Program-made: the position numbers and the translations under genes
Assembly: GCA_015056885.1 (NCBI GenBank)
Contig: SVFL01000027.1
Coordinates: 1-37,108, forward strand
Source of the DNA: Lachnospiraceae bacterium
Lineage (GTDB): Bacteria > Bacillota > Clostridia > Lachnospirales > Lachnospiraceae
Direction of reading: 5' to 3'
Length of the DNA stretch: 37,108 bases
Notes under the pieces: model-generated
Database searches by the model: none
What the model saw: only the letters and a program-made list of their open reading frames with translations
Told to the model about the DNA's origin: nothing
In this document: positions 14,240 to 22,263 of the stretch, piece after piece
How the letters are laid out: each line of letters starts with the position of its first letter
How positions within the stretch are numbered: the first letter of the stretch is position 1

Positions 14240-15388
14240 TCATCGTATCCAGCCCCAACAAATTGCCAGAAACTCTCCCAAGAAATACATGCCACGCAGC
14301 CAAATAAATACTCCTATTCCAGCCATGGCAATTTTACACGCTTTGGTGTCTTTTGTCTTCAAAATGGACGCAGCCTGAGATGCAACGACACACAGAAGCA
14401 GACACATGGTTCCAAAAGATGCTCTATCCGGATAATGGGGAGACAAAACCATAGCTCCCCAAGACAAAAGCGCTCCAATCAAAAGCAGAATCTCGCTCTT
14501 GCGCAAACGATTTCCTAAAATCACTACATTGACCACTACAACCGCCGCTGTCACCACAATCACAGGGAACAAAAAATCCCACGCCCCCTTGCACATACCG
14601 TACATGCGCAGGAAAATCTGCCAGAGGGTTCCATATTCGTTAGAAGCAACCTGTGCACTGCGCACGCCATTACCGGGCGCCAGTATCATCAATGCACTGC
14701 CAATCATACAAGTCATGCTGCCGGTTGCCATCCATAGACGAATTTTACGTTTTTCATGCTTCATTACCAACATCACCAGAACCGTAAGCACCCAAATTGC
14801 CGGACCCATGTTCTCATTGGTCCATCCACACAAAAGCCCCAAAACAGATGCAGGTAAAACCAACCAGCCGCGCTCTTTCTCCGGCTCTTTTTCCAGAATC
14901 TTAAGATATAGCCATAAAAATCCCAGTATAATAATGGTCGTATAAAGATAATTGCAAGCTCCGGTCTGCCAATACATACTCAACTTCCAATTGGCATTCA
15001 AACCATGTAAAAAACCGGTTACCAAGGTTATATACGCCAATCGTTTCTCTCCGGCCACAGCGCAAATCATCCATGCCAAAAGCACTGTCACACCCACATT
15101 CATCACATCAGCCACAGCCGGACTTAAATAGAGTAAAATCATCTGTGCAATGGTATGAGCCACTGTACGTCCGCCCCAATTATTATAATGCCAAATCTGA
15201 GCATCTACAATGTCCTTAAAAGACTGTAACGGCGTCTCAGCGGACAAAATGGTGCTATACCACTCATCGTCCATCATAACCGGAACTGCCTGTTGCGTCT
15301 TCCACATACACACCAGACCTGCCACAAACAAAATCCCCCAAAAAATATTTGATTTTGTAAATTTATTCGACTTCATTTCATCTGACAT
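14240..15388 (-). CDS. DUF6056-family integral membrane protein
   Basis: A 382-residue polytopic membrane protein with roughly nine to ten hydrophobic segments, such as IFWGILFVAGLVCMW, GLLCGWTNENMGPAIWVL and the C-terminal IAMAGIGVFIWL. The first external loop carries MMDDEWY and WHYNNWGGRTVAH, conserved features of this family (acidic DDE/Y pair, then WGGR). The architecture resembles GT-C glycosyltransferases and O-antigen-type membrane enzymes, so a role in surface polysaccharide is possible but unproven. It begins 49 bp after the chemotaxis receptor gene. Confidence 0.8.
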   Translation of the reverse strand: MSDEMKSNKFTKSNIFWGILFVAGLVCMWKTQQAVPVMMDDEWYSTILSAETPLQSFKDIVDAQIWHYNNWGGRTVAHTIAQMILLYLSPAVADVMNVGVTVLLAWMICAVAGEKRLAYITLVTGFLHGLNANWKLSMYWQTGACNYLYTTIIILGFLWLYLKILEKEPEKERGWLVLPASVLGLLCGWTNENMGPAIWVLTVLVMLVMKHEKRKIRLWMATGSMTCMIGSALMILAPGNGVRSAQVASNEYGTLWQIFLRMYGMCKGAWDFLFPVIVVTAAVVVVNVVILGNRLRKSEILLLIGALLSWGAMVLSPHYPDRASFGTMCLLLCVVASQAASILKTKDTKACKIAMAGIGVFIWLRGMYFLGEFLAICWGWIR

Positions 15389-15437
15389 ATTGATAATCTG
15401 CCCTCATCCACCACCTTGCCTATGTGATGCATTCCTA

Positions 15438-16934
15438 TTATTTATTTTGGACTGTCTCCTCCAATTTCTGTAACTGCTTAAATGTTCCATTAACTATTTC
15501 AGAAAATACGGTTAATGCATCCACTGTACTATCAATCGTTTCCTTGCTGGTTTGTGCACCGGCAGAAACTTCTTCGGAAGAAGCAGACAATAGAGAAATG
15601 CTGTCAACAATCGATTGATTTGCATTCAATACTTCCTCTACTTCCTTGCTCATAATTTCAACGCCTGCCCCAAGCTCATGCATGCCTTTCTCCACATGTG
15701 CAAAGCTTGCGTTTACATCTTCTACCTTCCGGCGCTGGACCTCAATACTTTCAACAGAGTCCTTAATACCTGCCTGTGTCTCATTTGTCACTGCCATCAA
15801 TTCGTTGATAATCTCTGTTATTTTTTCGGTAGATTCCTTGGTCTCCTCCGCCAGTTTGCGAATCTCATCTGCAACAACCGCAAACCCTCTTCCGGCCTCT
15901 CCGGCTCTGGACGCCTCTATACTGGCATTCAAAGCAAGCAGATTGGTCTGTGTAGAAATACTGATAATAGAATCTGTAATACTGGAAACCTTCTGCACAT
16001 TGGAAACCAGCATCTTTACCGTTTCTGAAATCTGCATTGTATTTTTATCTACTAAAACGGACTGAGCCTGCAATTCATCTGCCAGCCTTTTACCACTTAC
16101 TACAACATCTTCCAGATTCTTTGTAGTTTCTCTGGCATCAGCAGCTGTCTGATACGTAGTTTTCAAACTTGTTTGAATCTGCCCTGTCATATCTGCCTGA
16201 TGATTTACCGCCTGCGCTGTATTCTCAGAGGCTCCCGCTATATTATTCATAGCTATATGAGCAGTATCCATGGAATCATTGATAACCGTCATCCTATCCA
16301 ATACCATACGGAAATCTCCATCCATTTCCTCAACAATTTCGACAACTCTCGAGGCCACCTGTTTTTGCCTTTTCGATTCCTGCTCAATAACTTCCTGATC
16401 TTCCTTGCCAAATGCAACCAATAAAGTAATCGCCTTATATGCACCTACAATTCCAATGACATAACATGATGTAAGAAGCAGTGTATTGAAAAATAATGCA
16501 TCGTCACCTGCAAGCTTTAAAGAAACTGCCTTTGCAATGCATATAATAAATGCTACCATGCATCCTATCATTACCATTCTGGTATTCAGATAAACAAGCA
16601 TTGCCATTATTATAGGGAATGCTGCAGCCAATACCACTACCCCATTTCCGGCAATCAATGCCCCAAATGCAACGCCATATCCTACGACCATGGATACCAT
16701 TGCAAAATACTCCCGTCCCGGCATTCGGACCACTACCCGACTTCCCACAGCCATCAGAAGATACAGTCCTATCCGCACCCCGACCCATGTAAGCTCCTCT
16801 TTTGCTGACATATTAATCAGCTCTACAATAATGAAAACCACATAGGAAAGTGTCATCACACTAAGTACAGATTTATTGGCTCTTTGAAATTGATCCTGCG
16901 TAAGCTTCTTTCGATTCATAAGCTTCTCTAACAT
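15438..16934 (-). CDS. methyl-accepting chemotaxis protein without a large external sensor
   Basis: A 498-residue chemoreceptor. Residues about 22-190 form some six membrane helices with only short loops, instead of the usual two helices around a periplasmic domain. There is no obvious HAMP domain; a coiled region ([14 protein letters not shown]) follows. The signalling hairpin tip is intact: [20 protein letters not shown], then [19 protein letters not shown], which contacts CheA/CheW. The ATG at 16934, with AAGGGAG 9 nt upstream, is preferred to one 84 bp upstream. The membrane domain itself, or a partner, probably senses the signal. It lies downstream of the uronate operon but behind its terminator. 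Confidence 0.92.
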   Translation of the reverse strand: MLEKLMNRKKLTQDQFQRANKSVLSVMTLSYVVFIIVELINMSAKEELTWVGVRIGLYLLMAVGSRVVVRMPGREYFAMVSMVVGYGVAFGALIAGNGVVVLAAAFPIIMAMLVYLNTRMVMIGCMVAFIICIAKAVSLKLAGDDALFFNTLLLTSCYVIGIVGAYKAITLLVAFGKEDQEVIEQESKRQKQVASRVVEIVEEMDGDFRMVLDRMTVINDSMDTAHIAMNNIAGASENTAQAVNHQADMTGQIQTSLKTTYQTAADARETTKNLEDVVVSGKRLADELQAQSVLVDKNTMQISETVKMLVSNVQKVSSITDSIISISTQTNLLALNASIEASRAGEAGRGFAVVADEIRKLAEETKESTEKITEIINELMAVTNETQAGIKDSVESIEVQRRKVEDVNASFAHVEKGMHELGAGVEIMSKEVEEVLNANQSIVDSISLLSASSEEVSAGAQTSKETIDSTVDALTVFSEIVNGTFKQLQKLEETVQNK

Positions 16935-17052
16935 AAAACCAACTCCCTTCCCTTTTCTTCTATTGTACAAATTCTGCAAGAAAATAGCAAGCCCGATTAT
17001 CTCACCAATATAACTCATGCATCAATACAACAGCCGGCCCCACAACACAAAA

Positions 17053-17080
17053 ACCCCGGGTGAGTTTCCTCACCCGGGGT
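17053..17080 (-). terminator. terminator of the uronate operon
   Basis: Perfect 12-bp stem ACCCCGGGTGAG/CTCACCCGGGGT with a 4-nt loop, followed on the minus strand by TTTTTG. It lies 20 bp after the kdgK stop. Confidence 0.9.
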
Positions 17081-17099
17081 AAATTCACAAGATATAAAA

Positions 17100-18131
17100 T
17101 TATCTCTGTACACGTCCGGAAGCGTCGCCACCAGCCAGAGTCTCAACTTCTTTTCTGGAAACCAGGTTGAAGTCGCCAGGGATAGTGTGCTTCAAAGCAG
17201 AAGCAGCTACGCCGTACTCAAGAGCATCCTTGAAGTTCTTGCCATCCAGCATACCGCAGATAACACCACCTGCGAAAGAGTCACCGCCACCTACACGGTC
17301 AACGATGGGATGAATGCTGTACTCTTTGGAGTGATAGAACTCCTTGGTATCTCTGGAGTAGATGCAAGCAGACCAACCGTTATCGGAAGCGGAACGGCTT
17401 ACACGCAGAGAGGATACACAGTACTCGAAGTTGAACTTCTCAACCATCTGCTCGAAAATGGACTTGTAACCAGCAAGCTCAAGCTCACCACTGGTAACAT
17501 CGGTAGCACCGGGCTTGAAGCCAAGAACGAGCTCAGCATCTTCCTCGTTACCGATACATACATCAACGTACTGCATCAGGTTGGTCATAACCTTCTGAGC
17601 CTTCTCGGAAGACCACAGTTTCTTACGGAAGTTAAGGTCTACAGAAACCTTTACGCCGTGCTTCTTAGCAGCGATCAAAGCCTTCTCGGTAAGCTCAGCA
17701 GCGCTGTCAGATACAGCGGGAGTAATACCGGTGAAGTGGAACCAGTCAGCACCCTCGAAAATCTTATCGAAATCGAAGTCAGCCTCGGTAGCAGTAGAGA
17801 TAGAGGAATGAGCTCTATCGTAAACAACCTTGGAAGGTCTCATGGAAGAACCGGACTCAAGGAAATAGATACCAAGTCTCTCGCCACACTTAGCGATATT
17901 CTTGGTCTCAACGCCATACTTTCTCAGAGCAGCTACTGCACACTCACCAATCTCATTGTTGGGAACTGCAGTAACGAACTCAGCATCGTGGCCGTAGTTA
18001 GCCAAAGATACTGCTACGTTTGCCTCACCGCCGCCGTAACATACGTCGAACTCGTCAGCCTGGATAAACTTCTCATTGTTGGGGGTAGAGAGTCTGAGCA
18101 TGATCTCACCCATGGTAATAACTTTTGCCAT
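17100..18131 (-). CDS. kdgK: 2-keto-3-deoxygluconate kinase (PfkB family)
   Basis: A 343-residue ribokinase/PfkB-type sugar kinase expected to phosphorylate 2-keto-3-deoxygluconate (KDG) to KDPG with ATP. The N-terminal sugar-binding signature is FDVCYGGGEANVAVSLANYG, the ATP-site/catalytic-base motif is DRVGGGDSFAGGVICG, and NFRKKLWSSEKA is typical of KDG kinases. The last 20 residues (GDASGRVQR) extend beyond the usual end. It is the final gene of the operon, 93 bp after the aldolase, with GGAAT before the ATG. Substrate is inferred from the gene neighbours. Confidence 0.92.
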   Translation of the reverse strand: MAKVITMGEIMLRLSTPNNEKFIQADEFDVCYGGGEANVAVSLANYGHDAEFVTAVPNNEIGECAVAALRKYGVETKNIAKCGERLGIYFLESGSSMRPSKVVYDRAHSSISTATEADFDFDKIFEGADWFHFTGITPAVSDSAAELTEKALIAAKKHGVKVSVDLNFRKKLWSSEKAQKVMTNLMQYVDVCIGNEEDAELVLGFKPGATDVTSGELELAGYKSIFEQMVEKFNFEYCVSSLRVSRSASDNGWSACIYSRDTKEFYHSKEYSIHPIVDRVGGGDSFAGGVICGMLDGKNFKDALEYGVAASALKHTIPGDFNLVSRKEVETLAGGDASGRVQR

Positions 18132-18176
18132 TTTTATAAATTCCTTTCTTGTATAAGTATTATTGGTTTTATTTAG

Positions 18177-18204
18177 GGAAGATGCCGACTTTGCGACATC
18201 TTCC
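18177..18204 (-). other. intercistronic hairpin between kdgA and kdgK
   Basis: GGAAGATG(C/T)CG arms pair over 11 positions, including a G-T pair, around a CAAAGT loop. No T-tract follows (CTAAATA), so it is more likely an RNA-stabilising or processing element than a terminator. Confidence 0.5.
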
Positions 18205-18224
18205 TTTATTAACTTTGAAAAAAA

Positions 18225-19190
18225 TTATTTCTGAACAAGATGTACAGCGAAGCCGCCGATCTCTTCCTTCAGATAAATTGCCTTCAGGTTGCCCTTAGCA
18301 TCTCTCTTAGCAGTGCTCTCATCGAACTCTACGCCAAGAACAGTAGTCATGTAGTTCATAGCTCTCTCGATGTAGTTGGTACGGATACCGATATGTCCGT
18401 TTGCACCAAGATAAGGCTTCTTCATAACCTCTACTGCGGTACCTGCAAAAATAGAACTTCCGCCAACCTTAACAGGCATACCGAACAGGAAACCAAAACG
18501 CTTTGCAACCTTCTCTGCTTCCTCTTCGTTTGCAGCATTTACGCCAACATGAGCCAGCTCGAAACCAAGCATGGTCTGTACAGCCTCACGGGTCAACTGC
18601 TCAATCTTGTCCCACTCACCAGCGTTAATCAAATCGCCGGGAACCATCCAAGAACCGCCACAAGCGATAATCTTGGGGAAGTCAAGATAAGAAGTAAGAT
18701 TCTTAGCATTAACACCACCGGTAGGCATAAACTTCATGTTTACATAAGGAGCTGCCATAGCCTTAATCTTTGCAAGACCACCGGACTGCTCAGCAGGGAA
18801 GAACTTAACAACATCAAGACCAAGCTCGATAGCCTGCTCGATATCGGAAGGGCTGGAAGTACCGGGAGTGATAGGAATATTCTTCTCGATACAATACTTA
18901 ACGGTCTTAGGATTAAGACCAGGGCTAACGATAAACTTAGAACCAGCTGCGATAGCTGCATCTACCTGTGCTGCATTCAGTACAGTACCTGCACCTACGC
19001 ACATATCAGGGAAGTTGTCAGTCATAATCTTGATAGCCTCTGCTGCTGCATCGGTACGGAAAGTAACCTCTGCACAGGGAAGACCACCTGCACACAGAGC
19101 CTTTGCCAAAGGAAGTGCATCCTCTGCTCTGTCAATTTTTACAACCGGTACAATACCGATTTTGCTAATCTGCTCTAAAACTGCGTTCAT
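18225..19190 (-). CDS. kdgA: KDPG/KHG aldolase with C-terminal VOC-like domain
   Basis: A 321-residue protein. Residues 1-205 are a class I KDPG aldolase (Eda/KdgA) that splits KDPG into pyruvate and glyceraldehyde-3-phosphate. It has the Glu in LPCAEVTFRT, GAGTVL, the Schiff-base Lys in DVVKFFPAEQ and the PTGGV phosphate loop. Aldolases of this family usually end here. Residues about 206-321 form an extra domain (FELAHVGVNAAN ... GHIGIRTNYIERAMNYM ... GGFAVHLVQK) with the paired beta-alpha-beta-beta-beta pattern of VOC/glyoxalase proteins; its role is unknown. Third-from-last step of the operon pathway, with AGAGG before the ATG. Confidence 0.92.
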   Translation of the reverse strand: MNAVLEQISKIGIVPVVKIDRAEDALPLAKALCAGGLPCAEVTFRTDAAAEAIKIMTDNFPDMCVGAGTVLNAAQVDAAIAAGSKFIVSPGLNPKTVKYCIEKNIPITPGTSSPSDIEQAIELGLDVVKFFPAEQSGGLAKIKAMAAPYVNMKFMPTGGVNAKNLTSYLDFPKIIACGGSWMVPGDLINAGEWDKIEQLTREAVQTMLGFELAHVGVNAANEEEAEKVAKRFGFLFGMPVKVGGSSIFAGTAVEVMKKPYLGANGHIGIRTNYIERAMNYMTTVLGVEFDESTAKRDAKGNLKAIYLKEEIGGFAVHLVQK

Positions 19191-19225
19191 TTTAATCCTC
19201 TTTCTGCACTTTTCGTGCTTATAAA

Positions 19226-19867
19226 TTAGTTAGCTAAAACTTCTTTTACTGCCTCTGCAATTGCATCACACTTGCAGTTTGCGAAGAAGTACTCTTGGAA
19301 TTTCTCACCGGACAAAGCACCCTTACAAAGCTCTCTGTCAAGGTTCTTAAGGATGGTCACCATATCTACATGAGTAACCTCTTTTACCTTATCAAGAATC
19401 TTCTTGTTGCGCTGCTCGGGCTCAACTCTCTCCTTGGGATAGCCGCCGCCACCGGGGGCACAGAACAACTTCTCGAAAGTGTACTCAAGATTGAGCTCAC
19501 CACCCCAACCGAAGCCCTGTGCAAAAGGCATAGCCACACAGTTACCATCGTTTACCTGAGTAAACAGATATGCATCCAAGGGAGATGTAACATGTCCGCA
19601 CAGTACCTTAGGGAAGGAGTTTGCTGCAAGCATAGCACCCTCACCAGTACCGCAACCGGTAATTACGAAGTCAGCTGCACCGGAGTTAATCAGCACTGCT
19701 GCAAGAATACCATTCTGTACATAGGTCAGAGAATTAGGATCCTCCGCACCACACATACCATAGTTAAAAACCTCATGACCCATGGGCTCAACTACCTTCT
19801 TAAGAGTTGCACAAATCAGCTCATTCTTAGCTGCCTGGCTGTTCTCATTAATCAAAGCAATTTTCAT
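19226..19867 (-). CDS. RpiB/LacAB-family isomerase, DhuI-like
   Basis: A 213-residue sugar isomerase of the RpiB/LacA/LacB fold. MKIALINENSQAAKN at the start, VITGCGTGEGAMLA (the phosphate/substrate loop, here with Cys and Gly-Thr-Gly), FGWGGELNLEYTFEKLF and GGGYPKERVEPEQRN closely resemble streptococcal DhuI. DhuI isomerises 4-deoxy-L-threo-5-hexosulose-uronate in glycosaminoglycan-fragment breakdown. The ATG at 19867 has AGAGG upstream; an upstream start at 19927 overlaps kduD and has none. It lies 22 bp after kduD. It would duplicate the activity of the unrelated KduI encoded in the same operon, unless their substrates differ. Confidence 0.85.
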   Translation of the reverse strand: MKIALINENSQAAKNELICATLKKVVEPMGHEVFNYGMCGAEDPNSLTYVQNGILAAVLINSGAADFVITGCGTGEGAMLAANSFPKVLCGHVTSPLDAYLFTQVNDGNCVAMPFAQGFGWGGELNLEYTFEKLFCAPGGGGYPKERVEPEQRNKKILDKVKEVTHVDMVTILKNLDRELCKGALSGEKFQEYFFANCKCDAIAEAVKEVLAN

Positions 19868-19889
19868 TTTATATACCTCTTTAACCTTA

Positions 19890-20693
19890 TTAGGAGGGCT
19901 GCTTACCAATGTAAGCTGCGATACCACCGTCTACATACAGAACGTGACCGTTTACTGCATCAGAAGCGCTGGATGCAAGGAATACTGCGGGACCGGTAAG
20001 CTCCTCAGCCTCAAGCCATCTTCCTGCGGGAGTTCTTGCACAGATGAACTCATCGAAGGGATGTCTGCTGCCATCAGCCTGTCTCTCACGAAGAGGTGCA
20101 GTCTGGGGAGTAGCGATGTAGCCGGGTCCGATACCATTACACTGAATGTTGTACTGAGCATACTCAGAACAGATATTTCTGGTGAGCATCTTCAGACCAC
20201 CCTTAGCTGCTGCATATGCGGATACAGTCTCACGACCGAACTCAGACATCATGGAGCAGATGTTGATGATCTTACCGCTGTTCTGTTTCATCATGGAAGG
20301 AAGAACTGCCTTAGCTACGATGAAAGGTGCGTTCAAGTCTACATCTACAACCATTCTGAACTCCTCAGCGGTCATCTCATGCATAGGAATTCTCTTGATG
20401 ATACCTGCATTGTTAACAAGGATGTCGATTACGCCAACCTCTTTCTCAATCTGTGCTACCATAGCATTTACAGCAGCCTCATCGGTAACGTTGCACACGT
20501 AACCATGTGCCTTGATACCCTTCTCCTCGTATGCCTTCAGACCCATTTCCATCTTCTCCTGGGAAAGGTCATTAAAGCAGATAGTTGCACCAGCCTCAGC
20601 GTATGCACATGCAATTGCGAAACCGATACCGTAAGATGCACCGGTAACCAGTGCTACTTTGCCCTCAAGGCTGAAATTAGTAAAGTTGCTCAT
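19890..20693 (-). CDS. kduD: 2-dehydro-3-deoxy-D-gluconate 5-dehydrogenase-type SDR (KduD/DhuD)
   Basis: A 267-residue classical short-chain dehydrogenase expected to reduce 3-deoxy-D-glycero-2,5-hexodiulosonate to KDG with NAD(P)H. It has the cofactor loop TGASYGIG (18-25), NNAGIIKRIPM, catalytic Ser in NICSMMSEFG and the YAAAKG pair. The ending GHVLYVDGGIAAYIGKQP is typical of KduD-like enzymes. KduD-, DhuD- and gluconate 5-dehydrogenase-type SDRs are close relatives; I choose KduD by operon context. An AAGGAG site lies 8 nt before the ATG, 30 bp after kduI. Confidence 0.9.
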   Translation of the reverse strand: MSNFTNFSLEGKVALVTGASYGIGFAIACAYAEAGATICFNDLSQEKMEMGLKAYEEKGIKAHGYVCNVTDEAAVNAMVAQIEKEVGVIDILVNNAGIIKRIPMHEMTAEEFRMVVDVDLNAPFIVAKAVLPSMMKQNSGKIINICSMMSEFGRETVSAYAAAKGGLKMLTRNICSEYAQYNIQCNGIGPGYIATPQTAPLRERQADGSRHPFDEFICARTPAGRWLEAEELTGPAVFLASSASDAVNGHVLYVDGGIAAYIGKQPS

Positions 20694-20723
20694 TTTCTTT
20701 CTCCTTTTCTTTTAAAAATTTAA

Positions 20724-21584
20724 TTACATTAAATCTTTCATGGCAACGCCGTCCATGTCATCGAAATCCTGATTCTCGCCAACCATACCCCAGATAAAGG
20801 TGTATGCTCTGGAACCGCATCCGGAATGGATGGACCAGCTGGGAGAAATCACTGCTTCCTCATTTCTCATGACAATATGACGGGTCTCCTGAGGCTCACC
20901 CATGTAATGCATTACAAAAGCGTCCTCGGGCATCTCGAAGTACAGATATACCTCCATACGTCTGTCATGTGTATGACAAGGCATGGTGTTCCATACACTG
21001 CCGGGCTCGAGCTTGGTCATACCCATAACGAGCTGACAGCTCTCAACCTGACCGGGCAGAATGTACTTGCAGATGACTCTGTGGTTGGCATCCTCTAAGG
21101 AACCAAGCTCCACTTTATTCTCATCCTTCACAATTACAACACCCTCTTCTGGAGTTCCTTCAGGCTTAATCAGCACTGTAGGATATGTTGTGTGTGCAGG
21201 AGCAGAATTCAAATAAAATTTAGCGGGATTAGCCGCGTCATCGCTGGCAAACACAATGTCCTTGGAACCCATTCCGATATACATGCCCTGCTTAAAGCCT
21301 ACATTGTATACCTTACCGTCAATGGTAATGGTTCCTGCGCCACCAATATTAATAACGCCCAGCTCTCTTCTCTGGCAGAAGTACTCCGCACGAAGCTCGT
21401 CTCCTGCAGTAAGTGCGATGGGAGATACAGGTACTGCCGCACCTGTGATAATTCTGTCGATGTGGCTGTATACCAGCTTAATCTCGCCGGGCACGAAAAG
21501 ATTCTGAATCAGAAACTCCTCTCTCAGACGGTCTGTGGTATAGTGCTTCACATCCTTGGGTGATACTGCTGTTCTAAGTTCCAC
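20724..21584 (-). CDS. kduI: 5-keto-4-deoxyuronate isomerase KduI
   Basis: A 286-residue cupin-type metal isomerase that converts 4-deoxy-L-threo-5-hexosulose-uronate to 3-deoxy-D-glycero-2,5-hexodiulosonate in pectin and uronate breakdown. The metal-site segment MPCHTHDRRMEVYLYFEMP and the C-terminal WSIHSGCGSRAYTFIWGMVGENQ are KduI signatures, as is the N-terminal LREEFLIQNLF. The likely start is the GTG at 21584, with GAGG 6-7 nt before it, giving the family's usual length. Starts further up would add 58 unrelated residues. It is the first gene of the operon and is preceded by a leader hairpin. Confidence 0.93.
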   Translation of the reverse strand: MELRTAVSPKDVKHYTTDRLREEFLIQNLFVPGEIKLVYSHIDRIITGAAVPVSPIALTAGDELRAEYFCQRRELGVINIGGAGTITIDGKVYNVGFKQGMYIGMGSKDIVFASDDAANPAKFYLNSAPAHTTYPTVLIKPEGTPEEGVVIVKDENKVELGSLEDANHRVICKYILPGQVESCQLVMGMTKLEPGSVWNTMPCHTHDRRMEVYLYFEMPEDAFVMHYMGEPQETRHIVMRNEEAVISPSWSIHSGCGSRAYTFIWGMVGENQDFDDMDGVAMKDLM

Positions 21585-21601
21585 CTTGCGCCTCACTTTC
21601 C

Positions 21602-21645
21602 TTGGCGACCAGTGTAAATACTTACATTTAAGCCCACTGCGCCAA
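21602..21645 (-). promoter_or_regulatory. leader inverted repeat before kduI
   Basis: TTGGCG-CAGTG and CACTG-GT-CGCCAA (a 2-nt bulge) flank a 20-nt A/T loop, ending 17 bases before the kduI start. It could be an operator for a uronate-responsive repressor or a translation-control hairpin. A -10-like TATACT lies upstream at about 21676-21681, with no good -35. Confidence 0.4.
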
Positions 21646-21753
21646 ATATAATTTTTCAGACTGCCCTTAGTATAACATAAAATCAATAGCAATTCCACAC
21701 CAAAACTTAATTTTCCATAATTTTTTCCTAAAATTGGTATATAAACATCAAAA

Positions 21754-21792
21754 AACACCCTGAAAACGGGATTTTCCCGTCTCAGAGTGTTT
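21754..21792 (-). terminator. terminator of the fatty-acid operon
   Basis: Right after the marR stop, AACACTCTGA-GACGGG and CCCGT-TTTCAGGGTGTT form a long stem with an AAAAT loop and a following TTTTTT on the minus strand. It separates the fatty-acid operon from kduI. Confidence 0.85.
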
Positions 21793-21795
21793 TGT

Positions 21796-22248
21796 TTACT
21801 CTTTGGTTCGTACTTTTTCGTACTGATAAAAGAATGTTTTCAGATTGGTAAGCATATTTACAAGGACAGGAACCTGATCTTCACTCACATCCTTAAGAGC
21901 AGCATCTACCATACGCATATGAAACTTCCGATGTCTCTCATAAGCCAAAAGTCCTTTTTCCGTAAGTGTAATATTTACTACTCTCCTATCAGTCTCACTG
22001 CGGTTACGCTCCACATACCCCTTGAGCACCAATCGGTTCATGGCAGTAGTAAGGGAACCCATTGTGATACGCAATTTGGCCGCTATAGTCGACATATTTC
22101 CGCCCTCAGGCCCCACTGCATCCAAAACATGCATCTCGGAATTGGAAATATCCTCATATTTCTTATCGATAATTGCTGCTTCTTCAAGTGCCATAATGTC
22201 ATTAAACAAATGCACTAAAATATCATTAATTACTTCGCGGTCATTCAT
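21796..22248 (-). CDS. fabT: MarR-family regulator, FabT-like
   Basis: A 150-residue winged-helix repressor. The DNA-binding helices are in MSTIAAKLRITMGSLTTAMNRLVLKGYVER and the wing in RNRSETDRRVVNITLTEKG, with helices at both ends for dimerisation. The FabT-like name rests on context: it is the last gene of a complete fatty-acid synthesis operon, 15 bp after accDA, and a FabT-type palindrome sits in the fabH promoter. In streptococci FabT binds acyl-ACP and represses this operon. There fabT comes before fabH, here it is at the far end. Confidence 0.8.
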   Translation of the reverse strand: MNDREVINDILVHLFNDIMALEEAAIIDKKYEDISNSEMHVLDAVGPEGGNMSTIAAKLRITMGSLTTAMNRLVLKGYVERNRSETDRRVVNITLTEKGLLAYERHRKFHMRMVDAALKDVSEDQVPVLVNMLTNLKTFFYQYEKVRTKE

Positions 22249-22263
22249 CTGCTCTCACCATCC

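Noticed and set aside
17187..18176. 329-codon open frame on the plus strand over kdgK
   Set aside because: It is antisense to a clear PfkB kinase with all its motifs and shows no family features.
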